From the NCBI GenBank assembly GCA_044230315.1, contig JBGARJ010000002.1, positions 62,001-126,000 of the forward strand: a stretch of DNA of 64,000 nucleotides, read 5' to 3'. Numbering within the stretch: the first letter of the stretch is position 1; each line of letters starts with the position of its first letter. The notes beneath the pieces were generated by a model that was not told the DNA's origin, made no database searches, and saw only the letters and a program-made list of their open reading frames with translations. Both the position numbers and the translations under genes were made by a program. This document shows positions 44,431 to 54,051 of this stretch, one piece after another. The DNA is from M3007 sp044230315 (GTDB lineage: Bacteria > Bacteroidota > Bacteroidia > Chitinophagales > Saprospiraceae).

Positions 44431-44922
44431 ATGATGGAACCTGTAGCACCACTACCCGCGAGCGATCCGGATATCGCACGCCTTGAAACCCTGGCCAATT
44501 TTATGGACAACCGCTTTCGGATACCGGGTACCAACGTCCGGTTTGGGCTGGACGCCGTCATTGGGCTGGTACCGTATGTGGGCGACCTGGCCGGGTTCGT
44601 CATTTCAGGCTTTTTGTTTGTGGTGCTGCTCCGGCGGGGCGCCGGACCGGTTATCCTGGTGCAATTGATGGGCAATTTTGTGCTGGACGCCACGGTAGGC
44701 TCGGTTCCGGTGCTGGGCGACCTGTTCGATTTTGGCTTCAAGGCCAACCGCCGCAACGTCGATTTACTCCAACGCTACTATGCCGAGGCCGGGCCGAAAC
44801 CCGGCCTCGGCCAGTCGATTTTTTGGCTGTTCCTGTTGTTTCTGGTTTTTCTCGCGGTTATGCTGTGGATTACCGGGCGCTTACTGCTGGCGGTATGGCA
44901 TTGGGCGAGCGGGTTGTGGTGA
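44431..44922 (+). CDS. DUF4112 membrane protein
   Basis: A 163-residue protein matching the DUF4112 family: FMDNRFRIPGTNVRFGLDAV then IGLVPYVGDLAGFVISGFLF and VGSVPVLGDLFDFGFKANRR. There are hydrophobic helices in the middle and one near the C-terminus (FLLFLVFLAVMLWITGRL). Function in the family is unknown. It is divergent from the RND permease gene. Start is ambiguous between two adjacent ATGs (44431 and 44434). Confidence 0.85.
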   Translation: MMEPVAPLPASDPDIARLETLANFMDNRFRIPGTNVRFGLDAVIGLVPYVGDLAGFVISGFLFVVLLRRGAGPVILVQLMGNFVLDATVGSVPVLGDLFDFGFKANRRNVDLLQRYYAEAGPKPGLGQSIFWLFLLFLVFLAVMLWITGRLLLAVWHWASGLW

Positions 44923-44949
44923 AGCACTGGTATCTTTCAAGAGATTCGG

Positions 44950-44982
44950 CATGGTTGGAGTCCAGTATAAAATCCAACCATG
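44950..44982. terminator. Hairpin between DUF4112 and T9SS cargo genes
   Basis: CATGGTTGGA (44950-44959) and TCCAACCATG (44973-44982) are perfect 10-base arms lying between two convergent stops. No T-tract follows; a terminator role is likely but unproved. Confidence 0.45.
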
Positions 44983-44985
44983 TGC

Positions 44986-47502
44986 TTACGGCGCCACTAC
45001 AAGGGATTTTGCCGCAGTACTTTCGCCGGTACCGAGTTGCACCCAATAGAAACCGGGCAGCAAGCCGCCTAGCGCCAGGTCGCTTTGCCAGGTGGCGGTG
45101 CGTTTTTCGCTTCGCATACGCGTCACTTCGCGCCCTCCGGCGTCGAATATCGTTATCTGAACCGGGCCCTTATAGTCGTTGACCAACGAAAGCAGGGTGT
45201 GCCCCTGTGCCGGATTGGGATATACGGTAAAATTGCGCTCCATGCTCGGATTGGCTATCGAAACGGTTTTGCCGTCCACTTTTGCTACCCAGGCGTCCTG
45301 CAACGAAGTGCCCGAATATATGGTTGCGCAGAGGATAACCTTGCCGTCGGGTGTGCAATCGGCCTGCCTGCCGTCGGGGCGCGTTGCATCGTTGCCAAAC
45401 CCCTGATCCGACAAAACGGCGCCCGTGGCGCTCAGGTTTGTTACGCTGATGCGTTCGCGGAACACGGAGCTCAGGTAATCGACATTTGCCGGCGGCTCCA
45501 GGTATATTCCGGTGAAACAAATGCCATTGGACGGTGTAGAGAGTACAGACGTGCCGAGCCAGAAACTGTTGTTGCCTTTTGACAACTGCTTTTGCCAAAG
45601 CAGGGTACCATCAACGGAGCTGGCTTTCAGGATAGTGGGCACCAGCATGGTTTCGGCATCGTCGCCGGCAACTCCGACAGCCGCCAGGTTGCCGTCGGCA
45701 GTTACGGTGATCGCGTTCAAACCGCCGTAGTCCAAGGGAGCGACCGGATAGGTTTTTTCCCAAACCAAATTTCCGCCTCCGTCAATCCTGAAGATCCAGG
45801 GTGCATCGGATTTATCCCCAGCGCCGATAAAACTGTTGGCAGAAATAACCGCCAGATCATTGACCAGCGAGCCCGTGTAATCCTTATCCCAGAGCACATT
45901 GCCGCCGGCGTCGGTCCGAATGAGGCGGGGCGTCAGCTGCGTGCTGTAATAGGACAAGCAAGCGATAAAGCCTCCGCCGGGTATCGGATAGGCCCGGAGC
46001 TGATCGGTATCGTAGTAATCGGTGGTCGCAATTACTTTGTCGAAGATCAAATTTCCTGTCGGCGACAGGAGGATCAAGTGGTATTCGGGGGCGCTGTAAC
46101 CTGAAGCGGCGAACACCAGGATGTTACCGTTGGCATCCAGTTTGACCGAACCGGGCGGCTGGGCTTTTGCGAAGATCCCGCTCCCGATCGCGATGGTTTT
46201 TTCCCAGAGCACCGCGCCCTGCGCATCGGCTTTCAGCACCCACAAGGCTTTTTTGCCGGTACTGTCCAACCGGGTGCCGGCCAATACAAAGCCATTGTCG
46301 GGCGTAGCGACGATGGCGTCGCCGGTTTCATCTTCCTCCGGCATGGCGGTTCCGAATGTCTGATTCCAAACTTTTGCCGGGGTGCCGGAAATCGACACGT
46401 AATCGGTATGGTACACCCTGGTATCTCCGGCGTAACCATTGCCAATTAAATAAACAGCCCGGTTGGCGTTGAACACATAACTCGCATCGTAATTGGTCAG
46501 AAGGAGCAGCGAAGTGGTCGCGGCAGAATCCAGGGTGACGCCTGAATCGGCAAGTGTTTTACAGATAAACGGATTGCCATAAGAGGCGACGCCGATCGTT
46601 CCGTCGCCATAAGGTTGAATACCGGCGCCATACGCGAAGTCGGTGCGCAAATGCTTGGCCCATATCGGGGTGTTGTTCAAGCTGAAATGCAGTAAATCAA
46701 TGCCGGTAGCGGTGTTAACACACAGGAGAAATCCGCTGGTTGTGGGCTTCACATCATAGATCGATTCGATGGAGGAACCGCCTGCGCCCTTGTAAGTCGA
46801 CAGCGACGCCGACCATTCCTGATGGAGCGCGGCGTCGTATTTGATGAGGTCTGTTGCGGCGGTGAAGATACCGGCCGAGATCAAAATCAGGCAGCCGCCG
46901 TCTTTTGTGGCAATGGCTTTAATGGCGGTCACATCATCGGCTACCGGAATATACTTGGACGACAAGAAGTTCCCGCCGGTGTCGAATACGGCGCGGAAAA
47001 AAGCGGGCTGGTTGTCGGATGCTATGGTGGTGCCCAGCAGTAGAATATTCCCGCCAGCCAGTTGGCAAAGCGTCAGCCCCGCTTCGGTCGCGGCCGTCCC
47101 GAAGGTTTTGCTCCAAAGCAAATTGCCGGTGTCGTCTACTTTGAACAGCAGCGCGTCGAAGCTGCCATCGGTCGGGTTGAACACATGGCCCGACACCAGA
47201 TAGCCGCCTCCGGCAGCCGGCAGAATCCCCGATGCCACTCCCGTGCCGAGCTGAGTATAGCGTCGATACCAGATCTCGGCGCCGCCGGTGTCCAGTTTTT
47301 GAATAAAAAGATCGTGTTGATTGTCCAGTTCCGTGTAGCCGCAAATGACAAGGTCGCCGCCCGGCGCCGGCGCTGAAGCGGCCGCGTAATCAAAATTGTC
47401 GTTGTTGATGCCGAAGCGTTTTTCGAACAGGATTTGGGCTTGAAGTTGGAGGGTGCTGCAGAGCGCAATAAGCGCCGGCAGGAGGAGAATTTGTTTCATC
47501 AT
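44986..47502 (-). CDS. T9SS type A sorting domain protein, secreted
   Basis: An 838-residue secreted protein. Its signal peptide runs to about residue 23 (MMKQILLLPAL... LQAQ). The body consists of repeated WD40/beta-propeller-like units with the pattern W-x-K-T-F-G, GGYLVSGH and GGFVLAGTRLDSTGKKALWV. The C-terminus has a T9SS type A sorting domain (YPNPAQGHTLLSL... then VQITIFDAGGREV... and FYWVQLGTG). It should be exported through the type IX system and anchored or released at the surface. Role unknown. Confidence 0.87.
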   Translation of the reverse strand: MMKQILLLPALIALCSTLQLQAQILFEKRFGINNDNFDYAAASAPAPGGDLVICGYTELDNQHDLFIQKLDTGGAEIWYRRYTQLGTGVASGILPAAGGGYLVSGHVFNPTDGSFDALLFKVDDTGNLLWSKTFGTAATEAGLTLCQLAGGNILLLGTTIASDNQPAFFRAVFDTGGNFLSSKYIPVADDVTAIKAIATKDGGCLILISAGIFTAATDLIKYDAALHQEWSASLSTYKGAGGSSIESIYDVKPTTSGFLLCVNTATGIDLLHFSLNNTPIWAKHLRTDFAYGAGIQPYGDGTIGVASYGNPFICKTLADSGVTLDSAATTSLLLLTNYDASYVFNANRAVYLIGNGYAGDTRVYHTDYVSISGTPAKVWNQTFGTAMPEEDETGDAIVATPDNGFVLAGTRLDSTGKKALWVLKADAQGAVLWEKTIAIGSGIFAKAQPPGSVKLDANGNILVFAASGYSAPEYHLILLSPTGNLIFDKVIATTDYYDTDQLRAYPIPGGGFIACLSYYSTQLTPRLIRTDAGGNVLWDKDYTGSLVNDLAVISANSFIGAGDKSDAPWIFRIDGGGNLVWEKTYPVAPLDYGGLNAITVTADGNLAAVGVAGDDAETMLVPTILKASSVDGTLLWQKQLSKGNNSFWLGTSVLSTPSNGICFTGIYLEPPANVDYLSSVFRERISVTNLSATGAVLSDQGFGNDATRPDGRQADCTPDGKVILCATIYSGTSLQDAWVAKVDGKTVSIANPSMERNFTVYPNPAQGHTLLSLVNDYKGPVQITIFDAGGREVTRMRSEKRTATWQSDLALGGLLPGFYWVQLGTGESTAAKSLVVAP

Positions 47503-47825
47503 GGTTACGTGCATTTTGTTTTAACAAAATTGCAGGGGCATGATGCAATTGCGCATCGCCGGAAACGGCCATTTTAGGATGCGGAGCAAAACCTTGCTCC
47601 GGGAAAACAGGGATTGGCCTTACTACCGGAAATCGGGTAAAAAAGAGGCTGCTTCATGCTGGTCTTGCTTGGATTAGCCGCCGTAGATTATTTCAATTTG
47701 CCACGGAGGCACAAAGGAACAGGGCATTTTGCTCCGTTTCTCCGTGCCTCCATGGTGCAATATTTGCCGCACATTTCGCAAAACAGCCGTATAAGACCGC
47801 CGCGGTTTTATGTTCTAAACGGCGT
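47503..47825. other. Intergenic region with palindromic repeat
   Basis: This 323-base gap lies between the T9SS cargo gene and the flotillin gene. I see no gene in it, only the inverted repeat annotated at 47701-47755. Confidence 0.4.
47701..47755. repeat. Imperfect palindrome of CCACGGAGGCAC type
   Basis: CCACGGAGGCAC (47701-47712) pairs with GTGCCTCCATGG (47744-47755) with one mismatch, around a loop of 31 bases. It resembles short palindromic intergenic repeats that I recall from Bacteroidota and other genomes. Copy number in this genome cannot be seen here. Confidence 0.5.
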
Positions 47826-49349
47826 TTATTTCTGTTGCTCTTTTTTCCCTTTTTCCGCTGTTTCAGCGCCGTCCTGCTTTTTGCCCAGATACTCCGGCAA
47901 CTCCATCCCGGCCATATTCAGCAGGTCGTTGAGCGGTGGTACGGCGCGGTACATGCCGGCGATGAAATTGGACGTGGAATTGCCGTCGCCGTTGCCGCCC
48001 CCATTTCCACCTTCCCATACCGTTACCTTGTCGATCTTGATGCCTTTAATGGCTTCCACCTGGGTTTTGACCAGTTCGGGCAGTTTGTCGGCAATTAATA
48101 ACAGCACCGCGTCGCGGGTGTTGCCGCCGGCGGAGTTGACCACCCGCTGGAAACCTTCGGCCTGTTTGCTCAGCACTTCGAACAAACCGCGGGCCTCGGC
48201 CTCCTGTTTCAAAAAGATAGCATCGGCTTCACCCTTGGCGATCCGGCGGATTTGTTCGGCCTGGGCTTCGGCGGCGATCTCGGCTTTGCGTTTGTCGATC
48301 TCGGCGCGGATCACTTCGTCGGCTTCCCGGCTGGCCTTTTCGCGGGCCGCACGGGCTAATTCCGCGGCTTCCTCCGCTTTATACGACTCTTCGAGCGCCC
48401 GGGCCGATTGCACTTTCTCGGCTGTCATCGCCAGGCGCAACGACTCGGCTTCGGCCTGACGGCGTTCGGCGTCAGACTTGGCTACCTGTATTTTAGACAA
48501 GTTTTCGCCTTCCACAGCGCGGGCATTGGCCTCGGCGGTCCGGATACGCTGCAACTGCTGGGCTTCTGCTTCGCCGGAGGCGGCAATAGCTTCGGCGTTG
48601 GCCACTTTGGAGCGCTGCATTTGAGTGGCCTCGGCCTCGCCGATATTGGCCAACGCTTGTGTTTCCGACACCTTGATCCGCATTTCACGCTGGGCTTCGG
48701 CTTCACCAATCGAACCGTCGCGCTGTTTCTGCGCCACCGACACGCGGGCGTCGTTGATGGCTTTGGCAGCGGCTTCTTTACCAAGGGCCTGGATGTAGCC
48801 CGATTCGTCGTGGATGTCGGTTACGTTCACGTTGATGAGGCGCAGACCGATCTTTTTCAGCTCGCTTTCGACGTGGTGCGATACATTGCTGTAAAACTTG
48901 TCGCGGTCGGCGTTGATCTCCTCGATGTCCATCGTAGCGATCACCAGGCGCATTTGCCCCACGATGATGTCGTGCGCAACGGTACGAATGGCGCCCAGGT
49001 CGAGCCCTAACAGGCGCTCAGCGGCGTTGGTCATGACGGCCGGTTCGGTGGAAATACCCACGGTAAAACGCGAGGGCACGTCGACGCGGATGTTTTGTTT
49101 GCTCAACGCATTGCGCAGGTCGACGTCGATCGAGATCGGCGTCAGGTCGAGGAACGCATAATCCTGGATGACCGGCCAGATAAAAGCGGCGCCGCCATGT
49201 ATGCAACGTGCCGATTGGCCGGCCCCGGTCTTACCGTAGATCACCAGGATACGGTCGGACGGGCAGCGTTTGTACCGGGAGATAAAAATACCTCCCATGA
49301 TAAACAGAAATACAATTAATAAAACGATCAATACTAATACGGATTCCAT
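47826..49349 (-). CDS. Flotillin/YqiK-type SPFH protein
   Basis: A 507-residue membrane-associated SPFH protein. One N-terminal helix (VLVLIVLLIVFLFIMGGIF, residues 4-22) is followed by an SPFH domain (about 45-190) and a long Glu/Ala-rich coiled coil from about 195 to 400 with flotillin-like repeats (AEAQREMRIKVSETQALANI). A Gly/Asn-rich tail follows. Flotillins organise membrane microdomains. The gene sits 35 bases downstream of an NfeD-type gene, the usual pairing (YqiJ/YqiK). Confidence 0.9.
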   Translation of the reverse strand: MESVLVLIVLLIVFLFIMGGIFISRYKRCPSDRILVIYGKTGAGQSARCIHGGAAFIWPVIQDYAFLDLTPISIDVDLRNALSKQNIRVDVPSRFTVGISTEPAVMTNAAERLLGLDLGAIRTVAHDIIVGQMRLVIATMDIEEINADRDKFYSNVSHHVESELKKIGLRLINVNVTDIHDESGYIQALGKEAAAKAINDARVSVAQKQRDGSIGEAEAQREMRIKVSETQALANIGEAEATQMQRSKVANAEAIAASGEAEAQQLQRIRTAEANARAVEGENLSKIQVAKSDAERRQAEAESLRLAMTAEKVQSARALEESYKAEEAAELARAAREKASREADEVIRAEIDKRKAEIAAEAQAEQIRRIAKGEADAIFLKQEAEARGLFEVLSKQAEGFQRVVNSAGGNTRDAVLLLIADKLPELVKTQVEAIKGIKIDKVTVWEGGNGGGNGDGNSTSNFIAGMYRAVPPLNDLLNMAGMELPEYLGKKQDGAETAEKGKKEQQK

Positions 49350-49384
49350 AGGTAATTTGATTTGGAATGGAAAAATGAGCAGGT

Positions 49385-49996
49385 TTAAGCAGTAATCATC
49401 ATCAGTGGTTTTTTGTTACCGGGCAGCGCCTGAAACGGCTGAACAATCAGCACGTCTTCGTCGGTTATGCCGACTACCAGGATGGATTCGCCCGTGGGTA
49501 TTTCCCCTCCTTCCGATACGGCATCCATTTCGCGCAGGGCGCCCTGAACGGTCACCATCACCTTGCCGGCGCCGGTTTGGCGGGCCGGAATGAGCAAGTG
49601 CACTTCTCCGGTTTGGCCGATTGTGTTGTGCAGGTCGAGCGTGCCCGAGGATTGCAGGCGCAGCACGACACGCAACAGTCGCCAGGCCAACCATGCGGCT
49701 ATAATCCCCCCGACGATACCGGCCAGCAGGGCAACAGGCCAACCGGCGCCCAGCCGCAGGGCCACCACACCCGTATAACCCATGAACATCCCGAACGCCA
49801 GCAAACTGCGCACACTCAGAATGGCCAAACCGGCGTCGGCGTCCCCCCCGGCATCAAAATCGCCCTCGTGCCCCCCGCCGTGAAATTGAATCACGAGGTA
49901 AACAGCAAACAAACTATTGGAAATCAAGCCAATAGCCCAAAACAATTGTTCCGCACCGTGCAGCGATTGCCACCAGGAAAACACATCGAATAACAT
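49385..49996 (-). CDS. NfeD/YqiJ-like membrane protein
   Basis: A 203-residue protein with about three membrane helices in the first 115 residues and a C-terminal OB-fold-like domain (LHNTIGQTGEVHLLIPARQT then ILVVGITDEDVLIVQPF). This is the pattern of NfeD-type partners of flotillins, and the YqiK-like gene follows on the same strand. A -7 box lies just upstream. Confidence 0.8.
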   Translation of the reverse strand: MLFDVFSWWQSLHGAEQLFWAIGLISNSLFAVYLVIQFHGGGHEGDFDAGGDADAGLAILSVRSLLAFGMFMGYTGVVALRLGAGWPVALLAGIVGGIIAAWLAWRLLRVVLRLQSSGTLDLHNTIGQTGEVHLLIPARQTGAGKVMVTVQGALREMDAVSEGGEIPTGESILVVGITDEDVLIVQPFQALPGNKKPLMMITA

Positions 49997-50013
49997 GGTT
50001 TAACGTTTTTTAA

Positions 50014-50021
50014 CAAATCTA
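50014..50021 (-). promoter_or_regulatory. Candidate -7 box for the nfeD-flotillin operon
   Basis: TAGATTTG on the minus strand matches TAnnTTTG exactly, 18 bases from the start codon. Confidence 0.4.
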
Positions 50022-50161
50022 TCCCTGCCCCGACGGGTGCGCCACTTTGCACGACGACACCGGATTGAAACTCGGCAGGGATTGTTTTTTGTTCGATGAA
50101 AATTGATCGAATCCAAACCCATCCCCGACAGTGCAACCGATACTGGTAAGCGGAATGCGTT

Positions 50162-50866
50162 TTATACATTTTGAACAAACGCATAATACATAACAGCCAC
50201 CAAACCTGCCGTTTCGGTGCGCAGCCGGTTGGGACCAAGGTTGACGCCAACAAATCCGTTGGTTTGGGCCAGTGTTACCTCTTCCGGAGAAAAATCGCCT
50301 TCCGGGCCAATAAGGATAACCGTATCGGTAGCGGGCTGAAGACAGGCTTTGAGGCTTGGGAGCGGTGTGTCGGCGCACCAGGCAATACACCGTTGAGCGA
50401 CTGTGCTGCGCCGTATCAGGTCGGGGAAGGGCGTAAGCGGGTTCAATTGCGGCAACCGGCATTGAAGCGATTGTTTCATGGCTGCTACCAGGATTTTTTC
50501 CAGGCGGTCAAGCCGAATGGTGCTACGTTCCGACCGGCGGCAACGCAACGGTGTTATTTCCTGAATGCCGATCTCAACGGCTTTTTCCAGGAACCATTCG
50601 AAGCGTTCGATCTGTTTGGTCGGCGCTATGGCGATATGGAGCCGGGCTGGCGGCAAAGGGACTGTGGTGGTTTCCAGCACACGTACCACGGCGTGTTTTT
50701 TACCGGCTTCCACGATCTCGGCTTCATACACAAAACCCCGGCCGTCGGTCATCTGCAGGCGGTCGCCCACTTGCCGGCGCAGCACCGTGAGCAGGTGCCG
50801 GCTTTCTTCTTCGTCAAGGCGAGCCATGCCGTTTGCTACTGATGGGGCATAAAACAGTTGGTTCAT
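50162..50866 (-). CDS. rsmE: 16S rRNA (uracil-1498-N3)-methyltransferase
   Basis: A 234-residue SPOUT methyltransferase that methylates U1498 of 16S rRNA with S-adenosylmethionine. The knot motifs are seen: ILIGPEGDFSPEEV and VNLGPNRLRTETAGLVAVMYY near the C-terminus, with the N-terminal PUA-like part (EEESRHLLTVLRRQVGDRL). Length is normal. It is upstream of the nfeD-flotillin pair on the same strand, with a 165-base gap, so independent expression is likely. Confidence 0.95.
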   Translation of the reverse strand: MNQLFYAPSVANGMARLDEEESRHLLTVLRRQVGDRLQMTDGRGFVYEAEIVEAGKKHAVVRVLETTTVPLPPARLHIAIAPTKQIERFEWFLEKAVEIGIQEITPLRCRRSERSTIRLDRLEKILVAAMKQSLQCRLPQLNPLTPFPDLIRRSTVAQRCIAWCADTPLPSLKACLQPATDTVILIGPEGDFSPEEVTLAQTNGFVGVNLGPNRLRTETAGLVAVMYYAFVQNV

Positions 50867-51006
50867 GGGCTGAAGATCGGCAAATTGCCGGAAATGGATA
50901 ATTCAAACCGGATGTTGGGTATCTTTCAGCCGGTTTGGTCGTGCGCAGGGATGATGTTGTTTTATCCATACAACGGCGACCTTTTATTTGTTCGAAATAC
51001 TGTGGT

Positions 51007-52620
51007 ATGAAACGTCGAAACTTTTTACGCCAAACTGCGCTCGGCGCCGCCACCCTGCCGGCTATATTCGATAGCCTTGTACCTGGGGCACAATTGACCG
51101 TTGCTGAAGAACCCGGCGGCAGTGGTTTTCCTTTGGAAGAGATCACAATCGGTTTGTTGCAGCAAAACATGCAAAAAGGCATATGGTCGGCCCATTCCAT
51201 TGCCAAGATGTACCTCAAGCGTATTGAAGCAATCGACAAAAAAGGGCCGAAAATCAACGCTGTCATAGAGATCAATCCCGATGCCCTTGAAATCGCCAGC
51301 GCCCTCGACCGCGAGCGAAAAGCCGGCAATGTGCGCGGTCCGATGCACGGCATACCCGTTCTGATCAAAGACAATATCGACACCGCCGACGCCATGATGA
51401 CCACCGCAGGCGCTTTGGCGCTGGAAGGACACCATGCGGCGCACGATGCATTTATTATCCGGCAGTTGCGGGCGGCGGGCGCCGTCATACTGGGCAAGAC
51501 CAATTTGAGCGAATGGGCCAATTTCCGTTCCAACCGCTCTTCCAGCGGCTGGAGCAGCCGGGGCGGGCAAACCCGCAATCCGTATGCGCTCAACCGCAGC
51601 CCGAGCGGTTCCAGTTCGGGGTCGGCGGTAGCCGTGGCGGCCAATTTGTGCGCCGTAGCGATCGGCACCGAAACCAACGGCTCGATCGCCAGCCCGGCTT
51701 CCGTCAATGGCGTGGTTGGGGTCAAACCCACAGTGGGTCTGCTCAGCCGTTCGGGCATCATCCCGATTTCCAAAACGCAGGACACCGCCGGCCCGATCGC
51801 CCGCACTGTGCAGGATGCCGCGATCCTGTTGGGCGCCCTTACCGGAATCGACCCGGAGGATGCGATAACCCAGGAAAGCGGCGGCCAGGCGTATACCGAT
51901 TACCGCCCTTTTCTGGATGCAGGAGCCTTGCAGGGGAAGCGGATCGGTATTGAAAAGGCATTTCTTAAAGGTCATGTGGCAGTGGATGCCTTGTTGCAAC
52001 AAGCGATGGAAACCCTCCGCCAACACGGCGCAACCCTGGTTGAAGTGGACCTTTGGGAAAAACTGAAAGGCCTGGGTCCGTTCCGCGAACAGGTGCTGAG
52101 TTACGAATTCAAAGACGGCGTAAACCGATACCTGGCCAAAACCACCGATGTGTCGGTAAAATCACTGGCAGACGTGATTGCCTTTAACCGGCAACATGAA
52201 GCCCGCGCCATGCCTTATTTCAAACAGGAAATACTGGAATCTTCCGACCAGAAGGGCGATTTGCAAAGCGCTGAATATGTAGAGGCACTCAACAAGGTGC
52301 TCAGTACGACCCGCGGCGCCATCGACTCCGTTTTGCACGACAACCAACTCGATGCCATCGCCGGCCCCGCGACCGGCCCGGCCGCCTGTATCGATTTGGT
52401 GAACGGGGGTTATTCCACCGGCTACGGCGCCTATTCGGCGGCGGCCGTGGCCGGTTATCCCTCGGTTACCGTACCCATGGGCCTGGTTTTTGGCCTGCCC
52501 GTTGGACTGTCTTTTTTCGGGAAAGCATACAGCGAACCGGTATTGATCGCCATCGCCTACGCATACGAGCAGGCCTCGCACGCTCGAACGGCGCCAACAT
52601 TCCGGCCGTCGGTGGAATAA
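51007..52620 (+). CDS. Amidase, probably Tat-exported
   Basis: A 537-residue amidase-signature enzyme. I start it at 51007, giving MKRRNFLRQTALGAATLPAI, with a twin-arginine-like RRNFLR and hydrophobic stretch that predict Tat export. The Ser-cisSer-Lys triad is visible: Lys121 in PVLIKDNID, a serine in SGSSSGSA (200-207) and Ser226 in GTETNGSI. Substrate unknown. It is divergent from rsmE and convergent with the ATP-grasp-like gene. Confidence 0.9.
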   Translation: MKRRNFLRQTALGAATLPAIFDSLVPGAQLTVAEEPGGSGFPLEEITIGLLQQNMQKGIWSAHSIAKMYLKRIEAIDKKGPKINAVIEINPDALEIASALDRERKAGNVRGPMHGIPVLIKDNIDTADAMMTTAGALALEGHHAAHDAFIIRQLRAAGAVILGKTNLSEWANFRSNRSSSGWSSRGGQTRNPYALNRSPSGSSSGSAVAVAANLCAVAIGTETNGSIASPASVNGVVGVKPTVGLLSRSGIIPISKTQDTAGPIARTVQDAAILLGALTGIDPEDAITQESGGQAYTDYRPFLDAGALQGKRIGIEKAFLKGHVAVDALLQQAMETLRQHGATLVEVDLWEKLKGLGPFREQVLSYEFKDGVNRYLAKTTDVSVKSLADVIAFNRQHEARAMPYFKQEILESSDQKGDLQSAEYVEALNKVLSTTRGAIDSVLHDNQLDAIAGPATGPAACIDLVNGGYSTGYGAYSAAAVAGYPSVTVPMGLVFGLPVGLSFFGKAYSEPVLIAIAYAYEQASHARTAPTFRPSVE

Positions 52621-52634
52621 AACGTCGTTTGCCG

Positions 52635-53834
52635 TTAGGGCTCGAAGAAGCCCACACTCGAGCCAACCCATTCTTTGCCCATGTTGTACCGGACACCCAC
52701 CATTTCCCCTTTGCTCATGCGGATAAGGTTGTTGACCAGGCGCGGTTTGTCCCAACCTTTTTTCCACAGGAGCATCATCCGGATTTCACATTTGGAAGGC
52801 TCGTTTGGGATAACGGTTTCGATAGCGGCAATATACTGCACTTTGCGTTGGAGGATATAGTTGGAAGGGTCGTCCACCGCATCCAGGTCTTCGCGGGTGA
52901 TATTGACCTTGACGCCTTGGCCGGAGAACGAAAACAGGGGTTTGAGCACCCAGTTGTCGAGGTCGGTAGGAGTGGATGACAAGGCACTCAGGAGGTGGGT
53001 TTCGGGAACAAAGTCGGATTTCAGGTAGGGCAGCGTGTGTTTCGAAATGCGGAAAAACCAGTTTGGGTGGCCGACCCATTCGGCGTTCACTTCGCTGAGC
53101 ATATCCCATTCGCGGGGCAAATCGGCGCGTTTTTCCAGTTCGTCAAAGATGATGCGGTTGTAAATGCGCCGGATCGGCACTTTGCGGCCGTCGTCGTCGA
53201 GGTAGTACAGGTCGCGGCCTTCGCGTTTGATCTTGCTGAGGCAAAGCACCTTCAGGCCGAGGTATTTGCGGGTGCCCCAGAAATCGATCCGTGTGTTTTG
53301 TTTCTCGGGCTCCACTTCGAGCAGGATCACGTTTTCGGGGTTGGCGTCGCCGATAATGATTTGGCGCAGCAAATCCAGGTAGCCCTCCCGGTCAATACCG
53401 CTGAAAAGGTGGTGAAAATCTGCCGGGATGTCGTAATGCCGGCGGTAGGCTTGTGCGAGCAGGTGCTGGTAGAAATAAAGCGAGGGGAAGCCTTGCAGCT
53501 CGATTAATTGTGGCGTCAGGTTACCCTGGTCGTCGCGGCAAATACCAAAATCATACTGCAGGAAAATGGCGTGGTCGTCCTCATTCGGCACGCGAAGTTG
53601 CGGCGGGATGGCCGCTTCGCTGATCTGCCGGAAATCGGGGCGGGTGAGTACGGCGCTGATATCCTCGATCCCTTGAAGCAGTTTTTGCTTCAGTGTTTTA
53701 GGGATAAAAACCGGGGATTCAGCCACGCGAAAGGTGGCCGGTTCGCCGAATTCCGCGTTAATAGTGTCGAGCAGCGCCTGGTATTTTTCCGGCGTAAAGG
53801 CGGCGTTGAAGCGTTGGCGAAGTTGCGGGATCAT
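52635..53834 (-). CDS. Conserved protein, possibly ATP-grasp-like
   Basis: A 399-residue protein without a signal peptide. I do not recognise a named family. Parts resemble ATP-grasp enzymes, for example WVLKPLFSFSGQGVKVNI near residue 292, which looks like a glycine-rich nucleotide loop, and KCEIRMMLLWKKGW. The N-terminal half has IELQGFPSLYFYQHLL. A glutathionylspermidine synthase-like ligase is one idea, not shown. It is convergent with the amidase gene, 14 bases apart. Confidence 0.55.
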   Translation of the reverse strand: MIPQLRQRFNAAFTPEKYQALLDTINAEFGEPATFRVAESPVFIPKTLKQKLLQGIEDISAVLTRPDFRQISEAAIPPQLRVPNEDDHAIFLQYDFGICRDDQGNLTPQLIELQGFPSLYFYQHLLAQAYRRHYDIPADFHHLFSGIDREGYLDLLRQIIIGDANPENVILLEVEPEKQNTRIDFWGTRKYLGLKVLCLSKIKREGRDLYYLDDDGRKVPIRRIYNRIIFDELEKRADLPREWDMLSEVNAEWVGHPNWFFRISKHTLPYLKSDFVPETHLLSALSSTPTDLDNWVLKPLFSFSGQGVKVNITREDLDAVDDPSNYILQRKVQYIAAIETVIPNEPSKCEIRMMLLWKKGWDKPRLVNNLIRMSKGEMVGVRYNMGKEWVGSSVGFFEP

Positions 53835-53994
53835 GGATGTTGATTGACGTTCGGACGTGGATGTGGGTACTACTCTTGGCTAAGCAATATACCCGGCGAA
53901 GATGTGATTTATTTAATTCATCCAAAAAGGGCCGGATAAAAAATTCCGTGGGCAAGTTTGACGACAAATTGACGCCTTTACTCGTTGCGTTCCT

Positions 53995-54002
53995 TAATTT
54001 TG
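53995..54002 (+). promoter_or_regulatory. Candidate promoter of uppS
   Basis: TAATTTTG matches TAnnTTTG exactly, 49 bases before the start codon; a TTG about 23 bases upstream could be the -33 box. Confidence 0.5.
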
Positions 54003-54051
54003 CACGCTTCTGTTTCCACCGCCTCTCCATCAAGGGGTGCAACCCGCGCCT

